A DNA stretch of 64,000 bases from Streptomyces sp. NBC_00273 (GTDB lineage Bacteria > Actinomycetota > Actinomycetes > Streptomycetales > Streptomycetaceae). The stretch is taken from assembly GCF_036178145.1 (NCBI RefSeq), contig NZ_CP108067.1, forward strand, positions 8,385,001-8,449,000. The letters run 5' to 3'. The notes under the pieces were generated by a model, which was given only the letters and a program-made list of their open reading frames with translations, searched no databases and was not told the origin of the DNA. Position numbers and translations under genes: made by a program. Below, one piece after another: positions 8,056 to 15,926 of this stretch (positions are counted from its first letter, which is position 1; the number at the start of each line of letters is the position of its first letter).

Positions 8056-8730
8056 TCACCGGTCCGGGCCGCAGTCGGCCTCGGCGGCTGCGAGCCAGCC
8101 GAGGTACCAACCGGCGAAGTCCAGAGGAAAGCCGCCGGTGTCGAGCACCGGATGGAGGTCCTCGCCGTTGCAACGCGGATCACGCCACATCCGGCCGCGC
8201 TCCGATCCGGTGACGACCAGCCAGACCATCAGCCCGCAGCCCTCGTCACACAGGCCGAGCGCCCCGGCCGTGCGGCGCGGATCGTACTGCACCTCGCCCA
8301 GACGCTCCTCCCACGCCTCAAGGGCCGCGTCGAGATCGGCGAGGTCCTCTAACTCCTCCTTCAGCGGCCGCTCGGCCAGGATCCCCACCGTTGCCGCCGG
8401 ATCCGCACCTCCCGGAAAGAGCTCGGCGAACATGCCCGGCTCGACCTCCTCGAGGAGCTCGCCGACCCACCGCCAGCCCGTAGACCCCTCCCGCCGCACC
8501 GGGAGGATGCCGTAGGACGGACCGGCTCCGCCAGCTCCGACCTGCAGGAGGAACGAGCGGTAGTCCTCGGGCAGATCAACGTCCAGCCACGCCTCGAGGT
8601 CGGCCACTTCGGCGGCGGTGAGAGGGTCATCGAGCGCAAAGCCGTGCGCCCCCGCCCCGAACACCTCGTCCTTGCCCGGCGCCGCGGCCAGAGCAAGAAC
8701 CCGATCGCGCACCCCGGTCCAGTCGGTCAT
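8056..8730 (-). CDS. SUKH-superfamily (SMI1/KNR4) protein
   Basis: A 224-residue SMI1/KNR4-type protein. The family core is visible: LTAAEVADLEAWLDVDLPED then YRSFLLQVGAGGAGPSYGIL, a variable middle, and a C-terminal FAGWYLGWL stretch. In bacteria SUKH proteins are commonly immunity proteins against polymorphic toxin nucleases, although orphan copies are frequent in Streptomyces. No toxin gene is adjacent, so a stand-alone or orphan immunity role is only an inference. It is divergent from the MarR-MFS operon. Confidence 0.85.
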   Translation of the reverse strand: MTDWTGVRDRVLALAAAPGKDEVFGAGAHGFALDDPLTAAEVADLEAWLDVDLPEDYRSFLLQVGAGGAGPSYGILPVRREGSTGWRWVGELLEEVEPGMFAELFPGGADPAATVGILAERPLKEELEDLADLDAALEAWEERLGEVQYDPRRTAGALGLCDEGCGLMVWLVVTGSERGRMWRDPRCNGEDLHPVLDTGGFPLDFAGWYLGWLAAAEADCGPDR

Positions 8731-8780
8731 GGCGCCCGACCCTACCGGCCCGCCGTCGGATCGCGATCCCAGATCATCGC

Positions 8781-8800
8781 AGCGCTGTTATATTAGCGCT
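8781..8800. promoter_or_regulatory. MarR operator overlapping a leaderless promoter
   Basis: The 20-bp element has AGCGCT at both ends with an AT-rich centre and ends directly at the GTG start of the MarR gene. The centre holds TATATT (8789-8794), a near-ideal -10 placed 6 nt before the start codon. A MarR dimer bound here would block its own leaderless promoter. Confidence 0.65.
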
Positions 8801-9289
8801 GTGACTTCTACGGATCCCACCGCGCTACCCGATCCCTGGCGTTCCCTGCACACGCTCCTGGCAGCCATGGACGCCGAGATCGAGCAGGTCTACGTGGAAC
8901 GCGGCATCGCGGGGGTGCGGCCCCGGTTCGCCTATCCGCTCATCCGGCTCGCCCACACCGGACCGCTGACCATTCGCGAGCTGGCGAAGTCCCTGGACCG
9001 CTCGCACTCCGCGATCAGCCAGACCATCGCCGCCATGCGCAAGGAGGATCTGGTCACCTCCGAGCCGGGGCCCGACGCCCGCACCCGGCGCATCGACCTG
9101 ACCGAGCGGGGCAGGTCGCTGGTGCCGTTCCTGGAGGCGGAATGGCGCGCCACCCATGCGACGGTCGCCGAGCTGGACGGCGAGGTCCCGTACGCGATGA
9201 CCGCCGTCGTCGAGGAGGTGCGTCGCGCCTTGGAACGCCGGTCGATGCGGCAGCGGATCCTCCACCACCTCGTCGAGCCACCGCAATGA
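8801..9289 (+). CDS. MarR family transcriptional regulator
   Basis: A 162-residue winged-helix MarR regulator. The core reads LIRLAHTGPLTIRELAKSLD, then RSHSAISQTIAAMRKEDLV (recognition helix), then the wing EPGPDARTRRIDLTERG. The start is GTG at 8801, immediately after a palindrome containing a TATATT -10, so the transcript is probably leaderless; an in-frame upstream extension was rejected for that reason. Its stop overlaps the MFS start (ATGA), so the two are translationally coupled and the exporter is the presumed target. Confidence 0.92.
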   Translation: MTSTDPTALPDPWRSLHTLLAAMDAEIEQVYVERGIAGVRPRFAYPLIRLAHTGPLTIRELAKSLDRSHSAISQTIAAMRKEDLVTSEPGPDARTRRIDLTERGRSLVPFLEAEWRATHATVAELDGEVPYAMTAVVEEVRRALERRSMRQRILHHLVEPPQ

Positions 9290-10635
9290 GGGTGCGCATC
9301 CGGTTGCTCGACACCCGCCCGCTGCGCAGCAGTCAGGCGTTTCGCGACCTGTGGATCGGTACCTCGGTTTCTCAACTCGGCCAGCAGATGGCCAATGTGG
9401 CGGTGCTGGCCCAGGTCTGGGACCTGACCGGCAGTCCCGTGGGTACCGGAGCCATCGGGCTCGCCACCGGCCTGCCGATGGTGCTGTTCGGGTTGTTCGG
9501 CGGCACGCTGGCCGATGCCGTTGACCGCCGTGCGGTGCTGCGGGCCACCACGGCGGGCCAGGTGCTGGCCGCCGCAGGGCTGTGTGCCCAGGCCCTGGCG
9601 AACAACCACAGCGTGCTCCTGTTGCTCGCCCTGGTCGCCGTCGGGACCGGTTGCAGCGCTCTCGGCGCTCCTGCCCGGCGCACCCTCCCGGTCCGGCTGT
9701 TGCCGGCCGACCAGGTCGCGGCCGGTCTTGCGCTGACCAACATCTCCTTCCAGGCGGCGATGCTGGCCGGGCCCGCGATCGCCGGGCTGATCATCGCCCG
9801 CTGGGATTTCCCTGCCGCGTACGCCGTCCAGGCGACGGCCACGGCGGTCTCGATGCTCGCGGTGATCCGCCTGCCTGCCATGCGGCCCGAAGGCACCGGC
9901 GCGGCAGGCGGCAGACGCCGGCCGGAGCGCGGCGGTTGGCGGATCGTCCTGCGCCGCCCGACGCTGTGGGGCGCGATGGCCACCGACCTGTCCACCACGC
10001 TGCTCGCCATGCCCATCGCGCTCTTCCCCTTGGTCAACGAGATCCGCTTCGGGGGGAACCCGCGGACCCTCGGCTTGTTCCTCTCGGCCGTCGCGGTCGG
10101 GGGAATCACGGCCGGTCTGCTCTCCGGCACGGTGACGCGCTGGCGCCGCGGCGGCCTCGTACAGCTGTCCGCAGCCTGCGTCTGGGGCCTGGCGCTGGCC
10201 TGTTTCGGGCTGGCGGAGCCGTTGTGGCTGGCGCTCGGCTGCCTGGCCGTGGCGGGCGCTGCCGACACCGTGTCCGTCGTCACCCGCAGCGCCCTGGTCC
10301 AACAGGAGACCCCGGACGCGTACCGGGGGCGGGTCTCCTCGGTCGAACACGTCATCGGTGTCGCCGGTCCCGAGCTCGGCAACTTCCGAGGTGGCCTGGT
10401 GGCGTCCGCCACCTCCGCCCCCTTCTCCCTGGTCCTCGGCGGACTGTCCGCCGTCATGGCGATCGCCGCCGTGGCCGCGACCAACGCACCCCTTCGCGCC
10501 TACCGCACGCCCTCCGTCGCCGCGAAGCCGGCCGCTCCCGGAGTCGTCGAAGCGCCGGCGGCCGCCGGTCAGGTTGCGGCAGGTGCCCGCCGAGACGGCG
10601 AGGCCTCCCTCGCTGCAGACCAGAGGTCCGCGTGA
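9286..10635 (+). CDS. MFS transporter (drug-efflux type)
   Basis: A 449-residue major facilitator with about 12 membrane segments. It resembles the enterobactin-exporter/MFS-3-like group: LWIGTSVSQLGQQMANVAVL in TM1, GGTLADAVDRRAVL in the TM2-3 loop (the GxLaDrxdRR motif A), and ARRTLPVRLLPADQVAAGLA. It overlaps the MarR gene by 4 bp (ATGA), giving a typical MarR-controlled efflux operon. The Ala/Pro-rich C-terminal tail (last ~45 residues) is cytosolic. Substrate unknown. Confidence 0.92.
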   Translation: MRVRIRLLDTRPLRSSQAFRDLWIGTSVSQLGQQMANVAVLAQVWDLTGSPVGTGAIGLATGLPMVLFGLFGGTLADAVDRRAVLRATTAGQVLAAAGLCAQALANNHSVLLLLALVAVGTGCSALGAPARRTLPVRLLPADQVAAGLALTNISFQAAMLAGPAIAGLIIARWDFPAAYAVQATATAVSMLAVIRLPAMRPEGTGAAGGRRRPERGGWRIVLRRPTLWGAMATDLSTTLLAMPIALFPLVNEIRFGGNPRTLGLFLSAVAVGGITAGLLSGTVTRWRRGGLVQLSAACVWGLALACFGLAEPLWLALGCLAVAGAADTVSVVTRSALVQQETPDAYRGRVSSVEHVIGVAGPELGNFRGGLVASATSAPFSLVLGGLSAVMAIAAVAATNAPLRAYRTPSVAAKPAAPGVVEAPAAAGQVAAGARRDGEASLAADQRSA

Positions 10636-10681
10636 CCGGCCCGCAAGCCGCGCACGGGAGCCCCCGGAACCGGTGCAGGTG

Positions 10682-11362
10682 TCAGACCGGCCGTCCGGCG
10701 GGCTGCGGATAGCCGATTTCGGAGACGTCCCGGGCCAGATCCGCCAGGGCGACCGCTGCGTTCAGCGACGATACGAGTTCCTGGTCCAACGGGCGCAACG
10801 CATACACATCGCTCACCGCCCCCAGATCCACGGGGACCTCGTAGTAGTCCTCGGCGAAGCGCTGGAACGCTTGTGGCGATCGGTCCACCAGGAGCGTGAA
10901 CAGCGCTGTCGTCCCATCAGGATCGGTACGACCCGCGGGAAACTCGATCGACCCGTGCCGCCACTGATCGTCGGCCGCACCCCGCCACAAGCAGGCTGTG
11001 ATGACGGGGACGCCGTCCTCGTCGGTGAACGCAGGCTCTTCCACGAAGGGCCGAAAGGCCTCGGGGACTTCGTCGATCACTCCCGGCCAAGGCGCACCAC
11101 CGTTGCCGTACGGGTTCATCGCCGTTTCATGGCCGAAGCCGCGGATGTAACCTCCGGCTGCCGAAAACACGATGGAGTACGCGTCTCCCGATCCATCGCG
11201 CATCGAGGCCATCTCCTCGCCGACGGCCCAAGCCGCGTTGAAGGAGTAGTACCGGCTTTCCCAGTCCGGACTCAGGATCGCATCGAGCATCGCAAGTGAG
11301 CGGCACAGGTCCCGCAGATCGGCGATGGCGGGAAGCCGGCGGGCTACGTCGTAGACGGTCAT
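10682..11362 (-). CDS. Conserved hypothetical protein
   Basis: A 226-residue soluble protein beginning MTVYDVARRLPAIADLRDL. Conserved-looking blocks are ILSPDWESRYYSFNAAW, GSGDAYSIVFSAAGGYIRGF, PWPGVIDEVPEAFRP, VEEPAFTDEDGVPVITACLW and FAEDYYEVPVDLGAVSDVYALRPL. I recognise it as a widespread bacterial family of unknown function, sometimes near toxin-immunity loci, and make no functional claim. It converges on the MFS gene. ATG 11362 is the only good start. Confidence 0.8.
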   Translation of the reverse strand: MTVYDVARRLPAIADLRDLCRSLAMLDAILSPDWESRYYSFNAAWAVGEEMASMRDGSGDAYSIVFSAAGGYIRGFGHETAMNPYGNGGAPWPGVIDEVPEAFRPFVEEPAFTDEDGVPVITACLWRGAADDQWRHGSIEFPAGRTDPDGTTALFTLLVDRSPQAFQRFAEDYYEVPVDLGAVSDVYALRPLDQELVSSLNAAVALADLARDVSEIGYPQPAGRPV

Positions 11363-11494
11363 CCGCTCATCAAAGCGGATGCCTCTGACATCCGGACGCC
11401 CCCGGCTGCTGCCCCTGACGCGAGGCGTCCCCGGTGCCCGCGTCGGCCGTGGGCGGCCGGCCGCCAGCGGTGGAACGCCTCGCTCGCCGCTCGC

Positions 11495-11830
11495 TCAGCC
11501 CAGGCCGCAGTCGCTGCGGAGCAGCTGGGCGTTGATCCACCCCCCTCGGCGGAGCAGAGGAACGTGACGAGACGCGCGCGTCCTGCGGCACACCGAGGCG
11601 CCCCGGGGGAGTGGAACGGATCAGGTCCGCCTTCTGCCCCTCGGTCGTCCACCCGGTGTCGGCCGGTCCGGGATCGATGGCGTTGCAGGTCACTCCCGGG
11701 TGGGCGAGCTCGCGGGCGGCGGCCGTCGTGATCCGGTCCATCACGCCTTTGTCCGCCCCGTACGGCAGGTCGCCGGCGGTGTGGTCACTGGTCAGGCCAC
11801 GTCCCACCCGGCCCGAGCCCGGTCCAGCAC
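11495..11830 (-). pseudogene. Short-chain dehydrogenase/reductase remnant with two frameshifts
   Basis: The minus strand encodes the C-terminal half of an SDR: GRVGRGLTSDHTAGDLPY, the catalytic-type Y-x-x-x-K spacing (YGADK), ITTAAARELAHPGVTCNAID and PGPADTGW. The frame then breaks near 11555-11565 (one base missing) and again at a G run near 11540 (one base missing). Restoring both gives RLVTFLCSAEG, then WINAQLLRSDCGLG and a stop at 11495. No start codon or Rossmann glycine motif remains upstream. This is a decayed gene, assuming the sequence is correct. Confidence 0.7.
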
Positions 11831-11919
11831 GACGGACGACGCGATGCCCGCGGAACGTCCCGCCCCCGTACCAAGGCGATCGGGCGCCCCGCCCCGCCCC
11901 CGCCCCGGCGTGCCCGTGG

Positions 11920-12171
11920 TCAGCGCCCGTCGTTCTCCGGACGGCGGGCGAATCCCAGCAGCACGTGGGTGACCCGGAGCAGGAACACCGCCGCCGCCAG
12001 GATCCCGCCCGCCACGGCCAGGATCCGGCGCGTCGACGGGGAGGGGGAGAACACCAGCACGGACCCGTACACCGCGCCGAAGGCGAGGGCGGCCGCGAAG
12101 CAGGCGCTGACCAAGGCGTAGCCGATCTCGATGGTGATCGCGTCCCGGTCCGCCTGCGTACGTCGCTCCAT
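11920..12171 (-). CDS. Small two-TM membrane protein (DUF6332-like)
   Basis: An 83-residue protein starting MERRTQADRDAITIEIGYAL, with two membrane segments (about residues 18-40 and 50-70). It resembles the small Streptomyces family I know as DUF6332, though this is from memory only. Start at 12171 was chosen over an upstream in-frame codon at 12204 because the conserved part begins there. Function unknown. Confidence 0.65.
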   Translation of the reverse strand: MERRTQADRDAITIEIGYALVSACFAAALAFGAVYGSVLVFSPSPSTRRILAVAGGILAAAVFLLRVTHVLLGFARRPENDGR

Positions 12172-12222
12172 GCGTGCAGTGTCACAGCGTGCATGGTCCG
12201 TCACAAGCCCCCCGCCCGCCGT

Positions 12223-12966
12223 TCAGATTCCGGCCGTCTCCGTCCACAGCCGGGCCAGTGCCGGGTCGCCCGTCACCCCCGGCCCCGCCACCGGAGTCCG
12301 GTTCCAGAGCGCCGCGTACAGCCAGGCCGCCTCGCCGGTCAGTTCACAGTCGGCCACCTCGCCCGTGTCGCCCCGTACCGTACGGGCCGGCGCCGCCGAC
12401 AGGTGTACGGTCCACACCGCGCCCGTGTCGGCGGCCCGCACCCGCACCACCTTGGGCTCGGCGGTCCGCACCCGGCTGCGCGGCCGGGCGTGGAAGCCGG
12501 TCAGCAGCTCGTCCACCCCGTCCTCCGCGAACTCCGGCTCCACCGCGGAGAACAGCACGCCGAGCGCGGCCTCCGCGTCCATTCGGTGCACGGCGGTCTC
12601 GTGCGCCTGCCGCCGGGCCCAGAACGCCACCGGCGAGGGCGGGGCGGTGGGCAGGAAGGTCCAGCACTGCACGTCGGCCGGCGCCTCGTGCAGGGTCCGC
12701 ACCAGATCCGCATGGCCCTCCCGGAACCAGGCCAGCAGCTCGCCGCCGACCAGCTCCGGCGCGTCCGGGAAGCCCACCGGCTCCAGCCGCCGCTCCGCGA
12801 CGTACGCGGTGGCCCAACGGTGCACCGAGCCGGTGTGCCGCAGCAGGTCGGTGACCCGCCACCCCGGGCAGGTGGGGACCGCGGAATCCGTACCGGCGCG
12901 TTCGGCCACCTCGGCGAGCAGCTCGCCCTCGCGGGCGAGGGTCTTCACATGTTCGGTGATCTCCAT
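12223..12966 (-). CDS. Maleylpyruvate isomerase family mycothiol-dependent enzyme
   Basis: A 247-residue protein of the DinB-like mycothiol-dependent maleylpyruvate isomerase family. It shows the N-terminal helical bundle motif VPTCPGWRVTDLLRHTGSVH and the metal-site motif WARRQAHETAVHRMDAE (His residues for Zn/Ni), followed by the smaller C-terminal alpha/beta domain. Such enzymes use mycothiol for isomerisation or thiol transfer, but the substrate cannot be told here. The start is ATG 12966; TAGGAC 7 nt upstream may be its -10. It is divergent from alkB with about 40 bp between them. Confidence 0.9.
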   Translation of the reverse strand: MEITEHVKTLAREGELLAEVAERAGTDSAVPTCPGWRVTDLLRHTGSVHRWATAYVAERRLEPVGFPDAPELVGGELLAWFREGHADLVRTLHEAPADVQCWTFLPTAPPSPVAFWARRQAHETAVHRMDAEAALGVLFSAVEPEFAEDGVDELLTGFHARPRSRVRTAEPKVVRVRAADTGAVWTVHLSAAPARTVRGDTGEVADCELTGEAAWLYAALWNRTPVAGPGVTGDPALARLWTETAGI

Positions 12967-13005
12967 ACCCTGAGTCCTATCAGCCGGCCCGTGACAATGG
13001 AGAGC

Positions 13006-13665
13006 ATGGACGGGGAACTCTTTCCGCGCGAGCGGACCGTGATCGCTCCCGGTGCCGTTCACGTGCCGGACTGGCTCGGGGCGCGGCGCCAGGGCGAGTT
13101 GCTGGCGGCCTGCCGCGCATGGGCCCGACCGCCCGCCGGCCTGCGCACCGTACGCACCCCGGGCGGTGGGGTGATGACCGCCCGCCAGGTGTGCCTCGGC
13201 CTGCACTGGTACCCGTACGGGTACGCGCGCACCGTCGTCGACGGCGACGGGGCGCCGGTCAAACCGATGCCGCCGTGGCTCGCCGAGCTGGGGCGGGAGG
13301 CGGTGACCGCCGCGTACGGGGACCCGCCGCCGTCCGGGCCCGGGGCGGCCTACGACATTGCGCTGATCAACTTCTACGCCGGCGATTCCCGCATGGGCAT
13401 GCACCGCGACGCCGAGGAGAGGTCACCGGCGCCGGTGGTCTCGTTCAGCCTCGGCGACACCTGCGTCTTCCGCTTCGGGAACACCGCCTCGCGCGGGCGC
13501 CCGTACCGGGACGTCGAGCTGCGCAGCGGGGACCTCTTCGTCTTCGGCGAGGAGAGCCGGCTGGCCCATCACGGGGTGCCGAAGGTCCTGCCGGGCACGG
13601 GCCCGCGCGAGCTCGGGCTGACCGGGCGGCTGAACATCACACTCCGGGTCGGCGGGCTCGACTGA
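13006..13665 (+). CDS. alkB: Alpha-ketoglutarate-dependent dioxygenase AlkB
   Basis: About 219 residues of the AlkB Fe(II)/2-oxoglutarate dioxygenase family, which oxidatively demethylates alkylated bases. The iron-binding HxD is in GMHRDAEE, the distal His in LAHHGV, and the 2-oxoglutarate Arg in GRLNITLR; the nucleotide-recognition lid includes MTARQVCLGLHWYPYGY. An alternative in-frame ATG at 12997 exists. It pairs divergently with the mycothiol-dependent isomerase, which is consistent with a detoxification/repair neighbourhood. Confidence 0.92.
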   Translation: MDGELFPRERTVIAPGAVHVPDWLGARRQGELLAACRAWARPPAGLRTVRTPGGGVMTARQVCLGLHWYPYGYARTVVDGDGAPVKPMPPWLAELGREAVTAAYGDPPPSGPGAAYDIALINFYAGDSRMGMHRDAEERSPAPVVSFSLGDTCVFRFGNTASRGRPYRDVELRSGDLFVFGEESRLAHHGVPKVLPGTGPRELGLTGRLNITLRVGGLD

Positions 13666-13708
13666 GCGGCGGCACCCGGGACCCTCCGATCATGCGAGGA
13701 TCGATGCC

Positions 13709-14977
13709 ATGAACGGCAACGGGGCCCCGCCGCGGGTGGGGGATGTGACCGCGCCATCCGCTTCCGGCGCGGCTGCGCGGACCAGGCTGGAACGGGGGCG
13801 CGGCGCGCTCGGGCCGGCGCTGGAGCTCGTCCACACCGGCCGTGCCCCGACCCGCGCCGTGCTGACGGCCGAGCTCGGGGTCACCCGTGCCACCGCCGGA
13901 GCGGTCGCCGCCGAGCTGGAGGCCCTCGGGCTGATCCGCGTCGATTCCCGCCCGGGCGGAGCCGGGGGGACCGGCGGAGCCCAGGGCCGCCCCTCGCACC
14001 GGCTCTCGGTGGCCGAGGACGGCCCGGTGGCGCTGGCCGCCCAGGTGCACTCGGACGGCTTCCGCGCCGCTCTGGTCGGCCTCGGCGGCCGGATCGTGGC
14101 CACCGCTCCCGGCAAGGTCATCGTCTCCGCCGATCCGGCGCAAGTGCTCGGCGCGGTCGTGGAGGCGGGCGCGGAGCTGCTCGAGCAGAGCGGCCGCCGC
14201 TGCGTCGGGGCGGGTCTCGCGGTCCCCTCGGCGGTCGCGGAACCGGACGGTACGGCGCTGAACCCGCTGCACCTGGCCTGGCCGGCCGGCTCTCCGGTAC
14301 GGGCCATCTTCGCGGAGTGCGTGAAGGCGGCCGGGATCGACGGTCCGGCCCTGACGGGCAACGACGTCAACCTCGCGGCCCTGGCCGAGCACCGGCACGG
14401 CGCGGGGCGCAGCGCCCAGCACTTGCTGTGCGTGGCCACCGGGCACCGCGGGGTCGGCGGGGCGCTGGTGCTGGACGGCCGCCTGCACAGCGGGAGTTCG
14501 GGCCTGGCCCTGGAGGTCGGCCACCTCACCGTGAATCCCGAGGGACGCGCCTGCCACTGCGGCGGCCGCGGCTGCCTGGACGTGGAGGCGGACCCGCTGG
14601 CCTTCCTCACCGCAGCGGGCCGCAGCCCCGGCCCCGAGGTGTCGCTGCTCCAGCAGGCCCGCGACCTGCTGCGCGACGAGCCCGCGGAACCGGCGGTACG
14701 GGCGGCCACGGAAGAGCTGATCGACCGGCTCGGGCTCGGCCTCGCGGGCCTGGTGAACATCCTCAACCCGGACCGGATCATCCTGGGCGGGCTGCACCGG
14801 GAGCTGCTGTACGCCGACCCGGAGCGGCTGCGCGCGGTGGTCGCGGACCGCAGCCTGTGGGGGCGCAGCGGCGGGGTGCCGATCCTGCCGTGCACCCTGG
14901 ACCACAACAGCCTGGTCGGCGCGGCGGAACTGGCGTGGCAGCCGGTGCTCGACGACCCGCTGGGAGCCCTGGCCTAA
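13709..14977 (+). CDS. ROK family transcriptional regulator
   Basis: A 422-residue ROK (repressor/ORF/kinase) protein. The N-terminal winged helix (about residues 40-80: PTRAVLTAELGVTRATAGAV) is followed by an actin-like sugar-kinase fold with the ROK zinc motif CHCGGRGCLD and the LGLAGLVNILNPDRIILGG block. The HTH makes it a regulator of the NagC/XylR/Mlc type rather than a glucokinase; the sugar effector is unknown. No adjacent sugar transport genes are seen. Start ATG 13709. Confidence 0.92.
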   Translation: MNGNGAPPRVGDVTAPSASGAAARTRLERGRGALGPALELVHTGRAPTRAVLTAELGVTRATAGAVAAELEALGLIRVDSRPGGAGGTGGAQGRPSHRLSVAEDGPVALAAQVHSDGFRAALVGLGGRIVATAPGKVIVSADPAQVLGAVVEAGAELLEQSGRRCVGAGLAVPSAVAEPDGTALNPLHLAWPAGSPVRAIFAECVKAAGIDGPALTGNDVNLAALAEHRHGAGRSAQHLLCVATGHRGVGGALVLDGRLHSGSSGLALEVGHLTVNPEGRACHCGGRGCLDVEADPLAFLTAAGRSPGPEVSLLQQARDLLRDEPAEPAVRAATEELIDRLGLGLAGLVNILNPDRIILGGLHRELLYADPERLRAVVADRSLWGRSGGVPILPCTLDHNSLVGAAELAWQPVLDDPLGALA

Positions 14978-15002
14978 GCGCTGTCCGAGCGGTCCCCGGC
15001 CG

Positions 15003-15138
15003 GACAGGGCCGTCGTGTCCGGGCTGTCCGGGCCGTCCGGCTGTCCGGGCCGTTCGGGTCCGGGCCGTCGTGCTGGGTCGTCGTGCTGGGCCGTCGTGCC
15101 GGCCGTCCCCACGGATCGGGCCGTCCCCACGGATCGGG
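15003..15138. repeat. Low-complexity direct repeats between convergent genes
   Basis: The 202-bp gap between the ROK gene and the ATPase gene consists of GC-rich direct repeats. Several copies of TGTCCGGGC(T/C)G-like units are followed by GTCGTGCTGG-like units and then two exact 18-bp copies of CCGTCCCCACGGATCGGG (15103-15120 and 15121-15138). I see no ORF with convincing coding character. Confidence 0.75.
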
Positions 15139-15179
15139 CAGGGCCCGCAGGTCGGGCCGGGCCCCGGGCCCGGGGTCGG

Positions 15180-15728
15180 TCACCCGGGCCGGGCGCCGAC
15201 CGGCGATGCCACCGGCAGGCCCGTCGCGACGGCCCCCGGATCGACGGCCAGGAGCACCGCACGCGCCGGTTCTCGTACGGGCACGGCCCTGATGGGGACC
15301 GGCCGTACCGGCGCCGCCCGGGCCGGGGCCGCCGTGAGCGAGAACCACACCGCCTTTCCGGGGCCGTCGGGCCGCTCGCGCGCCCCCCAGGCCTCGCTGA
15401 GCGCCTCCACCAGGGCGAGCCCGCGTCCGCAGGTCTCCAGCGTCTCCGCCCGCGTCCGGTGGACGACCGGCAGCCGCGGATCGCTGTCGATGACGGAGAC
15501 CGTCAGGCGCCCGAGCCGGAGTTCGATCTCCACGGTGCAGGTCTTGTCCGGCTGCGCGTGGCGGTGGACGTTGCTGAGCAGTTCCGTCACGCCGAGCGCA
15601 GCCCGGTCTATGAGCGGGTCGAGCTCCCAGTGGCGCAGTTGTGCAGAAACGATTCTGCGGATTTGGCCGATCCGCGACGGCAAGGCCTGCAGTTCGACGA
15701 CGCAGTGCCTGCGGGAATGATTGATCAC
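15180..15728 (-). CDS. ATP-binding regulatory protein (RsbW/SpoIIAB-like HATPase)
   Basis: A 182-residue GHKL ATPase of the anti-sigma-factor/serine-kinase type. The N-box region is LGVTELLSNVHRHAQ and the G2 box is CGRGLALVEALSEAWG; the remaining C-terminus (about 50 residues) is Ala/Val/Pro-rich and probably disordered. Streptomyces carries many such proteins; some are anti-sigma factors and most are uncharacterised. Start GTG 15728. It is divergent from the PLP enzyme gene, whose upstream region has a sigma-B-like element. Confidence 0.85.
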   Translation of the reverse strand: MINHSRRHCVVELQALPSRIGQIRRIVSAQLRHWELDPLIDRAALGVTELLSNVHRHAQPDKTCTVEIELRLGRLTVSVIDSDPRLPVVHRTRAETLETCGRGLALVEALSEAWGARERPDGPGKAVWFSLTAAPARAAPVRPVPIRAVPVREPARAVLLAVDPGAVATGLPVASPVGARPG

Positions 15729-15858
15729 GGCTGCGACTCCCCGACATGAGTGTTACGGGTGCTGCACCCTCGGTAATGCTCCACCAGGGTCACCCACCGT
15801 GCCGCGCAGTGCAACCGAACGCGATCGAAAGGGATTCGCATGGATCCCCAAAGCGAAC

Positions 15859-15881
15859 GTTTGTGCAGGTGGGAGGGGTAC
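15859..15881 (+). promoter_or_regulatory. Possible sigma-B-group promoter of the PLP enzyme gene
   Basis: GTTT (15859-15862) and GGGTAC (15876-15881) are separated by 13 bp. This resembles the Streptomyces sigma-B consensus GNNT-N14-16-GGGTAC, with a spacer one base short. Suggestive only because the adjacent divergent gene is an anti-sigma-type ATPase. Confidence 0.25.
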
Positions 15882-15926
15882 ATTGCGAAGAAGGGGGCGA
15901 AGTTCACCCATGAAGGAGCGCGGCAC

